Below the pieces are notes generated by a model, which saw only the letters and a list, made by a program, of their open reading frames with translations, ran no database searches and was not told the DNA's origin. From NCBI GenBank assembly GCA_028023455.1, contig JAQFVV010006221.1, positions 641,001 to 705,000 of the forward strand: a DNA stretch of 64,000 nucleotides. The letters run 5' to 3'. Positions 33,230 to 44,303 of the stretch are shown one piece after another (within the stretch, counting starts at the first letter, position 1; each line of letters opens with the position of its first letter). The position numbers and the translations under genes were made by a program. The stretch is from Epiperipatus broadwayi. Its lineage: Eukaryota > Onychophora > Udeonychophora > Euonychophora > Peripatidae.

Positions 33230-35275
33230 ATGAAACGAAAATGCCAAACAATATCGGATTTCTTCGTAAAAGATCCAAAAACGGATACAGAATCGAAAAC
33301 GATAGTAAAGGATGATATTTTGAATCAACTTTTGTTTTCTGTTTCTTCTGATACAACAGAAAATAAAGTTGATGACAGAAATAAGCTGTCCAGTTCCAAA
33401 AGTACAAAAAATGCATATAAAATAAATGTAGATAGTGACCTTCCTAATTGCTTGAATATGAAACAAGCCAATGAATTCAAAGAAAAATATTGTGGTTTAC
33501 TTATTATTGGGAAAAAGCTTGGGTGTGATATCTGTACAAAAATTTAGTCAATAAAAGTGAAGGAAGCTTATGTTTCAAAAGAATGGAGATGTAATATTGT
33601 TACAAGTGGAAAAAATAAAATGGTTCAACAAGCCTCTCTTCAAAAAAAAAATAAAGGAACACTTTTCATCAAAAGCACTCTAGATATGTGTGATGCAAAT
33701 GAAAGAAAGTGCAAAAAATGCAATTTCCAAATTCATAGAGAAAGCTCAGAAAAGTTTATGAGCTTCACTTGCAAAATTTTCAATATGGTTTACACTTTAG
33801 CAAAACTAAACTGAGCATTTTCTGATATTGAACATTTGATAGAATTACAAAAGAAGAATGGGTTAGATATGGGAGTGGGACTCCATTCTCGATTTACAGT
33901 TGTCAAAATTGTTGAGCACATTGCAAAATACATTAAAAAGGAAGTGTTTAGAAAAATAAAAGATCAGAATTTAAAGATGTGTGTTATAGTTAATGAGGCA
34001 TCAACAATATCATGCAAAGCAGTCCTTATCATTTTTATTAAGGTTGAAAATACAAATTTTTCACCAACAATTTTTGTAGATTTAGTGAAAATACAAAACA
34101 AAGATGCTGAAATAATTTACATTGCTCTACTACAAAGTCTACATTCAGTAGGATTTGATAATACATATTTGAAGAATAATTTAATTGGATTTTGTTCAGA
34201 TAGAGCAAGTGTGATCCTGTAAAGGTGGTCAGGAGTGAATGTTAAAATAAAAAACCACTATCCCAAGATTATTATTTGGCATTGTTGGTCATCGCCTTCA
34301 GCTTGTGCTGGAGGATTCTATCAAAGACATAAAGCAAATGAATCACTTTAAAGTATTTATTAATGAAATAATATAAAATCTTCCATCAGTCTAATAAAAA
34401 ACAAATGGCACTGAATAAAATTTCAACCAATTTGGGAATCAAGTTTTTGACCCAAGCTGGACAGCATGAAGTCATAGAACAGCACTTGCAACATGGCGAG
34501 CCTATCTAGCACTGTGTGATTTTTTTCTAGTAATAACAAATTTTCTGGAATGGCTAAACATCTCACCAACAAATATTTTATGAAAGATCTGGCTTTAATA
34601 ATCGATATACTAGAAGAAATTTATTTTTTGAGAAGGCTCTTTAAGGAAGAAGGGAACAATTAAAGCATTTGAATATCTCAAAGAGGAGTGGTTCTTATAA
34701 AAAATATAATAAATAAAACTATCTCTTCTAATGAATTCCAGCATATTAATTTTGTTGAAGATGACAAATGTGTGAGTCTTCCCCATCAAAAATTACTGAA
34801 TGTTGTGACAACAAATATGACATTAAGATTAATGGATTGTGATAGAATAGGTAATAATATTCAAGATAGAAATCATAAAATTCATCAATTAGTTAAAATT
34901 GTGAACCCAGATGCTTGGAATCTTGAAGAAGCTGTAGTTCCCTGGAAAGAATTTGACCAAAGAGCTAAAAATATAATTAAAACAATTGCTGTGAGTTCCG
35001 CAGATACTGAATGAAGATTTTATGTGATGAATGCAATTTATTCAGATAAAAGAAATCACCCTGAAGTGAAAAATGTGGCAAATCTTTTAGTAATAAATTG
35101 GATAGGTCTTCCATTAGATCATTGGGATTGCAGTGACTCAATTCAAGTTTGGCTAAGAATGACAACACAGCTGATGATGCTATAGTCAAAAAGCATCATC
35201 AACCTGAAGAGATGTATGATGTGAATAGAAATGTCAATATGGAAATATCTTGCCAAGTTTTTTTCCAATTATAAA
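33230..35275 (+). pseudogene. hAT-derived KIAA1586-like gene, decayed
   Basis: Three plus-strand blocks separated by stops. 33230-33547: KRKCQTISDFFVKD and other N-terminal sequence ending near CDIC. 33557-33814: EWRCNIVTSGKNK. 33836-34222: NGLDMGVGLHSRFTVVKIVE, VIVNEASTIS and NLIGFCSDRASVIL. The VNEAS.. and FCSDxAS elements correspond to the hAT catalytic-domain IDEAST and CSDGAS motifs. Near 35000-35160 AVSSADTE, MNAIYSDKRNHPEVKNVANL and NWIGLPLDHWD match the C-terminal dimerisation region. The set resembles proteins annotated E3 SUMO-protein ligase KIAA1586-like, which derive from hAT transposases. Stops and a G-to-R change in SDG make it a pseudogene. Confidence 0.75.
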
Positions 35276-35639
35276 AATGGTTTAATTCTTTTTAATCCTA
35301 TAAATGAGATTGTAAAGTACATCATAGTGTGCATGTGAATTATTGCACTTTTTTGCATATGGGGGAGGGGGTTATGCAGAATTTCTGAGCAGTCGCCAAA
35401 AATTTTTAGGTATAAAACCAAGAAGTGATTTGCTTTCATGCTTAAAAAGAAGAAAAATAAACAGAATAGGTTATTAAATACAACCTGCTTTTAGAGAACC
35501 GGTTCTTGGAAATTTGGGATATCATCACTGCTCATACCTATTTTCTTTCTAGTCCTACTTTTGGACTGTATTACTGTTTACAATTTGTGAGTTCATGCTG
35601 TTAATATAATTAAACTGAACAACTCTACTGACTGGTTCT

Positions 35640-36241
35640 TGATTATCTGGAAATACTGACAAAGTGTTTGCATGGTCCTAACCCCTTTTATATTTTAATG
35701 TATAATCATATGCTGCTAACAAATTCTGCCATCATAACATTTGTGGACTTAAATTTTGAGGCAATGCTTCATCATTCCCTAAAATCCCCAACAGCGATTT
35801 ATGATCTGTAATAATTTCAAAACTGCCATGAAAACAAACTGATGAAATTTTTTTACTGTTAAAATAATCATCAATACTTCCTTGTTTATTTCATTGTAGT
35901 TCTGGTCTGCTTTTGACAATATTCTAAAAGAATACTCACTACTATTGATGGGGTGAATTAAAACTGCCCCCTATCCCCCATACTGATGCATCTGTAGTAT
36001 CTTAACTTCTCACTCACTATCAAAATGCACTGTCAAAATCCACCAACAGCACATCTGATGATAAAAGCTCTTTAGTTTTTCTCAAACACTCTGTCTTGCA
36101 TTTCTGTCCACATCCATGTTTGACCTTTGTGTAATAAATCATATAACAGTTTTACAATTATAACCTTGTTCTTTAAAAATGGCTCAAAAAATTTTACTAT
36201 CTCTAAAAACATCTGAAGCTACTTAACATTCTGTTGTCTTT
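35640..36241 (-). pseudogene. Gypsy RT/RNase H fragment, left part of a split copy
   Basis: It aligns with the gypsy fragment at 45957-46550 (for example tcttgattatct, gtgtaatcatatgcc), RNase H first and RT thumb last on the minus strand. At 36241 it stops and resumes at 39007 after an inserted element. Confidence 0.7.
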
Positions 36242-36244
36242 GGC

Positions 36245-36872
36245 TTGACTTACAGGTTCGGTTCTAAACCAATAGACAATGGATGACAAAACTACTCAAC
36301 AATTAATATGTATAATTTATTAGTTGCAAAAATATACACACATGTTAGTTAATCAAACATATAAATATGGTTTATACAAGTTAATGCTGAGGTAGTCATG
36401 CCAAGTAATGGAACTCACTTCCAGCTATATAAATATCAAGTAAGAGACTCTTCTGGCAGTACAAGACAACTTGCTCTGAGTTGGCTCTAGTTTAGACTCT
36501 TTCAGCTGGACTTAGATGGCATGCCTCGAGTCAGTTGTGGACATAGCAGTTTCCAGTCCCTATATGGACTTGCCTCACTGCATGAACATCATGTTAATGA
36601 CTAGAGAAATACCTTTGCTAATGGCAGAGGGTTTATTGGATAGCACATTCAGTCATTCAGGTTGACAGAAATAACTTCTATTTCTCTGCCTTGCCTCCAA
36701 AAAGGCTGACTATTTAATGGCAGATCCCCTACCTTATTGGTAACACTCAGATTATGTGCACAAATCCCAATGAAGGATTTATTCCCAATGGATAGTGACT
36801 GGGTGCTAGCCAATCAGGCAAGGAATCTGGAATAGTCCACTTATAAAGGCAATGTCAGATATGACATCCCTC
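36245..36872 (-). mobile_element. Putative 3' LTR of the nested gypsy element
   Basis: On the minus strand a purine-rich tract (aaggggaggg) precedes TGTCATATCTGACATTG, a plausible polypurine tract and LTR start. The far end is near gaacctgtaag. No matching 5' LTR was found at the other end of the element. Confidence 0.5.
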
Positions 36873-37505
36873 CCCTTGGCTGAAATTAGCCTTGGAGGAT
36901 GTAGTCATCGAGATGTGCTGGATGATGTATTGTCTGCTTTGTTGGTGGCTTCCATTCATCACTGTCCTTAGTTTCTTCTTCACTTGTTGAAGTTGTTCCT
37001 GGCTGTTTGCTGCCACCTTGATTTTGATGTTCATCTTTCCTGCTTGATGTACTTGTCTCAGGTTGGTTACTCCTTTTGTCAGCTTTTGTTATATAGTTGA
37101 GTCTTAGCTAGTTGAGATGGCAATGATGTTGATGACTATCTTCTGTTTGCACAATGACAGTATAGAGACCCTTTAGTTGACTCACCACTACTGGTATCCA
37201 TTTTGTGGACCTGTAGTACATATGGCATAGTACTTGGCTACCTATTTGAAGTTTTATTTTGTTTTTCTCTTCTTGTTCAAGTTTGGCATCAGGCTTCAGG
37301 GTTGATAGGATAGTTCTTAAGGGTCTGTTGAATAATAGTTCTACTGGAGTCTTTCCTGTTGCTGTGCTTGGTGTGGAGTGCTGCGCTAGCAGAGTACTGG
37401 CAATTCTGGTATTCCAACTTCTATCCATTTTGTGATAAGCTTTTGTTGAAGACTTCTGAGTAAATGTTGTGATCTGGTTTACTTTTGTCACTTTAAACCC
37501 TAAGT

Positions 37506-37621
37506 GACTAATATCAGACTATCAAGGGAATTAAATCTAAGTGTTGGGGCATGTTGGCATAGAACTTTTCCTGTTGTTTGCCCCAATAGTTAGATTTTAT
37601 TCCCTTGATAGTCTGATATTG
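37506..37621. repeat. Inverted repeat at the gypsy deletion point
   Basis: tatcagactatcaagggaat at 37509 and its inverse attcccttgatagtctgata near 37602-37621 enclose about 40 bp. It lies where the reverse transcriptase should be, between protease and integrase pieces. Confidence 0.75.
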
Positions 37622-38590
37622 ATCTACTGCTAGGGTGCATTTTATATTTATTCTTTTTATTAATGATCATCCAGATCTTTCTTGAAACAATAGGTACTGC
37701 TGACCTTGTGTCAAGTTTTATCTTAACTGGCATATCATTAATTATAAATGTGTATAAATCCAGATTGTCTTTGTTATGATTTATACAGGCAACTTTTGTT
37801 TAGATTTTTTATAATTGCCTTTACTGTTTTTTGGAATGGGTTTTTCCATTCTTGTATTGGCCATTTGTCTTTTCAATTTTATACATGCTGCCTTTATATG
37901 TTTGACTCTCTTGCAAAATATGCATGTTGCATCGCAGTATGGGCATTCTGTATGGCTGTGCATTTGTTCATTGCCTCGATAGCAAAACCTTGAGCTATCC
38001 AATGCTGACTTCTCTGAGCTGACTGTGTATTTGGCTGACCCAGTTTTATGCTCAATTTTTTGCACCTCCTACTTAGTAATTCTTTTTAATGGGGTAGCTT
38101 GACTATCTATTGTCTCAAAATATAGGTCCAGAATCATCAACATTTTCAGTCTCAAAATTTGTGATCGTTTATGCGAGAAATAAAATGATCACAAAGTGCT
38201 TCATTCATTAAGTCTTTGAAATTGCACTTTAAGGCTAAGGTTTGGATTCTTGTTGCAAATTTTCTAGCTGTTTCCCCTTGTTCTTGCATGCTGAAATTAA
38301 AATGGTATCTCTGCATTATTGTCAAGGGTTTAGGGGAAAAATACTCTGTGAGAATTGTCAACACTCTATCAAAATCCAGCTCATCTGGGGTTACAGCTGT
38401 AGATTGAGACTTGAGTATATTATACATCTGACCTATAATGGTCATTAGTGTGGCTAACTTTACCTCAGTTTTTTTAATTTGGTTAGCCTGTAGGTAAAAT
38501 ATCAAGCGCTTCTTATAAATTTGACCAGCTCTCAGGTTGTGCTGGGTCAAAAGCTTCCATGGAACTGATTGTATTAGCCATTTTTATTTA

Positions 38591-38790
38591 TTTGCTAGAT
38601 ACCACTCATAGTTATTTTTGCACTACAAACATTTGCTAGATACCACTCATAGTTATTTTTGCACTACTGTTTGTAGTTGTTCAAAATCGATTTTTATTTT
38701 TTCAGAGTTACCATTCTTAATTTTTTCACTACTGTTTGTAGTTGTTTAAAATTAATTTTTATTTTTTCAGTTATCATTCTTAATTTTTAA
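38591..38790. repeat. Short tandem duplications upstream of gag
   Basis: tttgctagataccactcat is repeated with period 41 (38591, 38632). cactactgtttgtagttgtt is repeated with period about 66 (38662, 38728). They lie in the leader of the nested gypsy element on the minus strand. Confidence 0.8.
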
Positions 38791-39006
38791 TTTTTTTCAG
38801 AGTTACTACTCTTAATTTTTTATTTTACAATTACATTGTTGTAACTAACTCAATGAAGCTTTTAAACCACTAGGAAGAGCCTTTATTGCTGTCTTGTGAG
38901 TAAAGCTCTCATGATTGTTTGTAGCTTCAAATTTTTATTTGACAGTTTTACGATGGATACGCAAAATATGTACTCGCATATTTACTTTAAATGTTTAACT
39001 CTAATG

Positions 39007-39215
39007 GTCTTTCCACATTTCTGACAGCCCTGGCTTGGTCACTTAAAGGACTGAAATGCTCTGCCCCAGAAATTTTAACTCTTAGGTTTTCCATCCATAT
39101 TTTTCAAGGTTTAGCTTAACGTTCATTCTACTTAGTTTTTTGCAAACATTCAAAATTCTCAATCTAAACAACTCTACTGAGTTTGCTGTTATCAAAATAT
39201 TATAGTATGGTATGT
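39007..39215 (-). pseudogene. Gypsy RT fragment, right part of the split copy
   Basis: Matches 46555-46770 of the other gypsy fragment (tgacagccctg, ttttccatccatat, gtttagcttaac, atcaaaatattat). It continues the copy interrupted at 36241. Confidence 0.7.
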
Positions 39216-39224
39216 TATGCACAT

Positions 39225-39570
39225 ATATATATATAGAAATAAACCGAATATTAGGTGTGAGTTAATATATGATAATAGTAAGGAAAGTAGCTTATTGTTT
39301 AAGGTTCGAACGGGATCTTTAGCTACAAAAGAATATACATGTAAATGGAAAAATATGGGTGATTTATTTTATAAATTATGTAAGGAAGGAATAGAAAATA
39401 TTAGGCATTTGTTAATTGAATGTAAATGTTTGAAAACAGAAAGGGTACATATAATGAAATTGTGGAAAAATAAATATGAAAAGACTGATTATACAGAAAG
39501 TGAATTATTGGTTTTTATGCTGGGTTTGGGAAAAGATAAGGGGGATTTAGATATAAAGGTTATATAGTTG
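39225..39570 (+). pseudogene. LINE C-terminal fragment
   Basis: A plus-strand frame of about 115 codons reads LLFKVRTGSLATKEYTCKWK, then LCKEGIENIRHLLIECKCLK. The L-R-T-G motif and the C-x-x-x-G/E-x-E-x-x-x-H-x-L-x-x-C spacing match the end of non-LTR reverse transcriptases. The catalytic domain is missing. Confidence 0.6.
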
Positions 39571-39719
39571 ACAAAGATTATGTTGTGGAAATGGGATAGA
39601 GCAGATTATGGGTAAATTTAGAGTGGGGAATGTAAAATAAAAAGGCTAACAGGTTTATCTGGGCATAATTGCTGAGATATTCTTGACTTCGTTTAAGGAG
39701 AAGCCATAATACATCACAC

Positions 39720-39745
39720 ACACACACATATATATATATATTCAT
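39720..39745. repeat. CA/TA dinucleotide repeat
   Basis: A short run of CA followed by TA, then AAT repeats near 39781. Confidence 0.8.
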
Positions 39746-39913
39746 GTCAACTTATAAATAAATAATTAAATAACTTTAATATAATAATAATAATAATAAT
39801 TTTTGGAATCTTTATAGCTTCTCGTTCAAGTGTTTCATACGCTTTTTAATTTGTATATTTAATATTATAGGAAATTTTATTTATTAAAAAATTATTAAAA
39901 ACATTTTAATTCA

Positions 39914-40085
39914 GCATATATAGGTGTAATGGGGGTCAGAAAGAGAGCTGAGATTAAATAAATAATTAACGTTTCAATTTTAATTCATTAAAAATTATTA
40001 AAGGCATATATAGGTGTAATGGGGGTCAGAAAGAGAGCTGAGATTAAATAAATAATCAACGTTTCAATTCTATATCCACTTAATT
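39914..40085. repeat. Two-copy direct repeat with period 100
   Basis: gcatatataggtgtaatggg begins at 39914 and again at 40014. About 66 bp is nearly identical (one base differs), including ggtcagaaagagagctgag and aacgtttcaatt. It lies just left of the Penelope-like pair, which has aacgtttcattg in its own 3' region, so a relation is possible. Confidence 0.8.
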
Positions 40086-40657
40086 TAAAATTTGGCTAAT
40101 TAAAATTCCTGTATAATTCTTTAATCAATAACTCTTCACCATAATCTTTTTAAAAACTTTTATTTTCATCATATATATTTAAATCCATCCAAAATCTCCA
40201 TATTTCAACGTTTCATTGTTTTATAAATTACAATCATTTTCAAGGCAAAACTACAAAATACACAGAACAATTGAATAAATAAAAAAAATACATCATATTA
40301 CATTACATAAATACAATTAACTGTATTATAACAATTCAAAATACATAATCATACCTATTATACCATTAAATAATACATTTACTTTCTATTTTCTTATCCA
40401 TTTTTTATTATTAACTCCTATTATAAATCAATTTCTATAAATTATTATAAAACAATAAATAAAACAATCTTAAATATTACCTATACACTTCTATTTCATT
40501 TATATCACATTATATTTTTATATTTTACCAATGCCATTTTTACCAATTCCATTTCAACTAAATACCTTAAATCATTTAAACATTCTTCTATTTAACTACT
40601 TTCATAGATCTTATTTTTTTTAAAAACCCATTGTTTAATACATTCCTTTTAACACCT

Positions 40658-41829
40658 CTATACACCATTTATTTTATTTAACACTGGATTTAATTTTTTT
40701 ATATAATTACATTCTTTAATTATTCTTTCTTTATAATTCCTAACCTTTTCTATCATTTTTATACTAAAATTCCTATGTTTATATTTTTCTCTATGAATAA
40801 AAACACTAGAATTCTTATCTTTTAAATGTTGTTTAAATCTAGTTCTTAATGTATTCTTAGTTGTTCCCACATATGATACATTATTTCCTTCTTTTTTACA
40901 ATCTTCACAGATAATAATATATATCCCATTCATTTTATCTTGTTCACAATTTATACCATTATTATTATTTATTAAATTTCCTAAACTACATTTTTTCTTA
41001 TATACAGGTTTAACTAATAAATCAATCTTATATTTATATTTTAAATTAATATTTTTCATAATTTTTTTAATTTCTTTAAAAACCTCTTTTGACACATTAT
41101 AACTATTATAAATTACTTTATTATCTATATTATGACTACAATTTTTATTATAATTATTTTTTCCTTTTATATAATGATTATTACAATTTTTCTTTATTAT
41201 TTTACTAATATTTTTCTTATTAAATAAATTATTAATAATTTTTTCCGGATATTCATTCTTTAAAAATTCTATTTTAATTTTATTTAATTCTTTATTCAAA
41301 CCTACATTATTGGAACACAAATTAACTGCTCTATTAATTCTATTATTTACAATATTAATCTTATGTTCATATTCAAAATCTGAATACCAATTACTAAGCA
41401 ACCCATGAAAAGTATTTTTTCTATATACTACTGTGTCAATTTTTGTAAATCCATTATCATAATATTTTTTTATATTTACATCCATGTAATTAATCATATT
41501 ATTATCTTCTTTTTGTATAGTAAATTTAATATTATCTTCAATTGAATTAATATATCTACAGAAATTCACTCCTTTACTATTATTTCCATTAAAAATAAGA
41601 AAATAATCATCTATATATCTTACCCACCAAATTGCTTTAAATTTAGTCTCCTCAAAATATAAATTTTCAAAATTGCTCATGTATATATTAGCCATTAAAC
41701 CACTAAGACTATTCCCCATGCTTAAACCACTATTTTGTTTATAAAAATTATCTTTATATTTAAAAACAATGTCTTTACAACATGCATCAAAAATTTTAAT
41801 TAATAAACTATATTCAATGTTAAAACTAT
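40658..41829 (-). CDS. Penelope-like RT plus GIY-YIG protein, 5'-truncated, minus copy
   Basis: Starting from about 41829 the frame has SGLSMGNSLSGLMANIYMSN and WVRYIDDYFLIFNG, the latter containing the YxDD catalytic box. NYMDVNIKKYY, RAVNLCSNN and NEYPEKIINNLFNKKN follow, then a variable linker, then NGIYIIICEDCKKEG, NNVSYVGTTKNTLRTRFKQH and HRNFSIKMIEKV, the GIY-YIG endonuclease with conserved Y, Y, R and E-region residues. It ends at the TAA/TAG near 40658. The frame extends to 41941 but the last 36 codons read antisense through the opposite arm and are not part of the protein. The N-terminal RT is missing, so it is not autonomous. Confidence 0.85.
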
Positions 41830-41848
41830 ACAAAAAGAAGATAATAAT

Positions 41849-42688
41849 ATGATTAATTACATGGATGTAAATATAAAAAAATATTATGATAATGGATTTA
41901 CAAAAATTGACACAGTAGTATATAGAAAAAATACTTTTCATGGGTTGCTTAGTAATTGGTATTCAGATTTTGAATATGAACATAAAATTAATATTGTAAA
42001 TAATAGAATTAATAGAGCAGTTAATTTGTGTTCCAATAATGTAGGTTTGAATAAAGAATTAAATAAAATTAAAATAGAATTTTTAAAGAATGAATATCCG
42101 GAAAAAATTATTAATAATTTATTTAATAAGAAAAATATTAGTAAAATAATAAAGAAAAATTGTAATAATCATTATATAAAAGGAAAAAATAATTATAATA
42201 AAAATTGTAGTCATAATATAGATAATAAAGTAATTTATAATAGTTATAATGTGTCAAAAGAGGTTTTTAAAGAAATTAAAAAAATTATGAAAAATATTAA
42301 TTTAAAATATAAATATAAGATTGATTTATTAGTTAAACCTGTATATAAGAAAAAATGTAGTTTAGGAAATTTAATAAATAATAATAATGGTATAAATTGT
42401 GAACAAGATAAAATGAATGGGATATATATTATTATCTGTGAAGATTGTAAAAAAGAAGGAAATAATGTATCATATGTGGGAACAACTAAGAATACATTAA
42501 GAACTAGATTTAAACAACATTTAAAAGATAAGAATTCTAGTGTTTTTATTCATAGAGAAAAATATAAACATAGGAATTTTAGTATAAAAATGATAGAAAA
42601 GGTTAGGAATTATAAAGAAAGAATAATTAAAGAATGTAATTATATAAAAAAATTAAATCCAGTGTTAAATAAAATAAATGGTGTATAG
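41849..42688 (+). CDS. Penelope-like GIY-YIG protein fragment, plus copy
   Basis: This is the same protein as the minus copy from MINYMDVNIKKYY to the stop, 279 codons, with no premature stops. The RT palm is absent. The first ATG is an internal methionine and not the real start. The endonuclease domain occupies roughly residues 180-270. Confidence 0.8.
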   Translation: MINYMDVNIKKYYDNGFTKIDTVVYRKNTFHGLLSNWYSDFEYEHKINIVNNRINRAVNLCSNNVGLNKELNKIKIEFLKNEYPEKIINNLFNKKNISKIIKKNCNNHYIKGKNNYNKNCSHNIDNKVIYNSYNVSKEVFKEIKKIMKNINLKYKYKIDLLVKPVYKKKCSLGNLINNNNGINCEQDKMNGIYIIICEDCKKEGNNVSYVGTTKNTLRTRFKQHLKDKNSSVFIHREKYKHRNFSIKMIEKVRNYKERIIKECNYIKKLNPVLNKINGV

Positions 42689-43393
42689 AGGTGTTAAAAG
42701 GAATGTATTAAACAATGGGTTTTTAAAAAAATAAGATCTATGAAAGTAGTTAAATAGAAGAATGTTTAAATGATTTAAGGTATTTAGTTGAAATGGAATT
42801 GGTAAAAATGGCATTGGTAAAATATAAAAAAATATAATGTGATATAAATGAAATAGAAGTGTATAGGTAATATTTAAGATTGTTTTATTTATTGTTTTAT
42901 AATAATTTATAGAAATTGATTTATAATAGGAGTTAATAATAAAAAATGGATAAGAAAATAGAAAGTAAATGTATTATTTAATGGTATAATAGGTATGATT
43001 ATGTATTTTGAATTGTTATAATACAGTTAATTGTATTTATGTAATGTAATATGATGTATTTTTTTTTATTTATTCAATTGTTCTGTGTATTTTGTAGTTT
43101 TGCCTTGAAAATGATTGTAATTTATAAAACAATGAAACGTTGAAATATGGAGATTTTGGATGGATTTAAATATATATGATGAAAATAAAAGTTTTTAAAA
43201 AGATTATGGTGAAGAGTTATTGATTAAAGAATTATATGAATTGACTATATATTTTTAAAAAGAATGGTGGAAATTTTTATTGTTATGAATTAAAATTCCT
43301 GAACCTTTTAATTGGTAAAAGCAAATTAATTAGAGAACATAAGTACATTTATAATTGATATAGAAATCTTAAGTAATGATAAAGTTAATCTCT

Positions 43394-43564
43394 TTGTATT
43401 TTATATTACTAAACATCACATGATCACCACAAGATGGCACTACTATATGGAGAGTTTTGCGTTGTTTTGGATTGTATTTTATATTACTAAACATCACATG
43501 ATCACCACAAGATGGCACTACTATATGGAGAGTTTTGCTTTGTTTTGGATTGTATTTTATATTT
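43394..43564. repeat. Tandem pair of mini family A elements
   Basis: Two 78-bp units each hold ctaaacatcacatgatcacc, a short centre and tatggagagttttgc. These are the inverted ends of family A without hammerhead. ttgtattttatatt occurs before, between and after them (43394, 43472, 43550), suggesting one insertion with a duplication and then local tandem duplication. Confidence 0.75.
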
Positions 43565-44139
43565 AAAGAATGTTTTTAATATTGGAACTTGCAGTAAATG
43601 TATGTTTAATTACTGCCAGGAATGCCATAGACAAAAGGCATTAGGAATTTGGAAAATTTTATTAATCAATAAATAAATTGGTACAGGAATAAATTGTAAT
43701 GCAGCTGATCAAAACTGTTGACAGCAAAAATATATTTTTAAATTAAAATTAATCCGGATGTTTTTGTTTAAAGTTGTATAAGTACCTCAGAAAAATGTAA
43801 AATATTATTCTTATTCTTTATTCTTCTAGAAGAGTCTTCAAGATTATTATTAAGAAGATTGTTAAAATTGAGGCTTCTAGAAGCTTGTACTATGCTAACT
43901 AGAGAGTAGCCACTTAGTCAATTATACCACCTTCAGCCGAATGCTGTCCAAAGAAACAGTCTGTTTTCAATCAACTATTAATATCTGTGAAGACCATCTG
44001 AATCATGTGAATTGCCCATGAAAACTACACATTGCCATTACATCTCTTCTGCTCTTCATATATTTGCCACCTTTTCAAATCCTTTGCAAAGGGAATAAAA
44101 ACCTGAACATTTGCATGCCCTTATACTAGTAAAACAGTT

Positions 44140-44293
44140 AACTAAATATCACATGATCACCATCTCGAAACTAGTCTGGGATATTGAATGAGTAGGCACT
44201 AGATAGGGATTTTATGTACAAGTCTTCTGGCATCCATTGATTACTCTGGTTAGCACAAAGTGGCACTACTATATGGAAAGTTTTTGCCTGTTT
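44140..44293 (+). mobile_element. Family A fragment with hammerhead 3' half
   Basis: The inverted end aaatatcacatgatcacc is followed directly by cGAAACUAGUCUGGG..., the 3' half of the family A hammerhead, then the 3' part of a unit to 44293. CUGAUGA and stem II are absent. Flanks taaaacagtt and taaaacaatt may be a duplication but overlap element sequence. Confidence 0.65.
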
Positions 44294-44303
44294 TAAAACA
44301 ATT

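Larger units (their letters stand above)
36242..39006 (-). mobile_element. Second gypsy element nested in the first, RT deleted
   Basis: Minus-strand order: gag (38550-38152, including FSPKPLTIMQRYHFNFSMQE and ARKFATRIQTLALKCNF), zinc knuckles (38065-37781, CPYCDATCIFCKRVKHIKAAC), protease (about 37750-37690, MPVKIKLDTRSAVPIVSR, where DTG is DTR), then directly integrase C-terminus (37491-37108, HSTPSTATGKTPVELLFNRP) and a 3' LTR. Reverse transcriptase and RNase H are missing. A gtcttt direct repeat (36236-36241 and 39007-39012) marks insertion into the outer copy. Confidence 0.7.
40111..43287. mobile_element. Head-to-head pair of Penelope-like elements
   Basis: Arms of about 1.41 kb (40112-41521 and 41825-43236) are almost perfect inverses around a 303-bp centre (41522-41824). 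Both copies run 5' to 3' outward and include the 3' untranslated part. A shared 13-mer aattaaaattcct at 40098-40110 and 43288-43300 looks like a target-site duplication around the whole pair, so it inserted as one unit. Low divergence between arms suggests recent insertion or arm homogenisation. Confidence 0.85.

Noticed and set aside
33230-34222. Intact host gene for a SUMO ligase
   Set aside because: In-frame stops separate the blocks, the SDG motif is changed and no splice sites restore a frame.
41830-41941. N-terminal 36 codons of the long minus-strand Penelope frame
   Set aside because: They read antisense through the opposite arm of the palindrome and do not belong to the protein.
43394-43564. 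CRISPR-like direct repeats
   Set aside because: Only two units, no spacer diversity, animal-type surroundings and clear family A ends.
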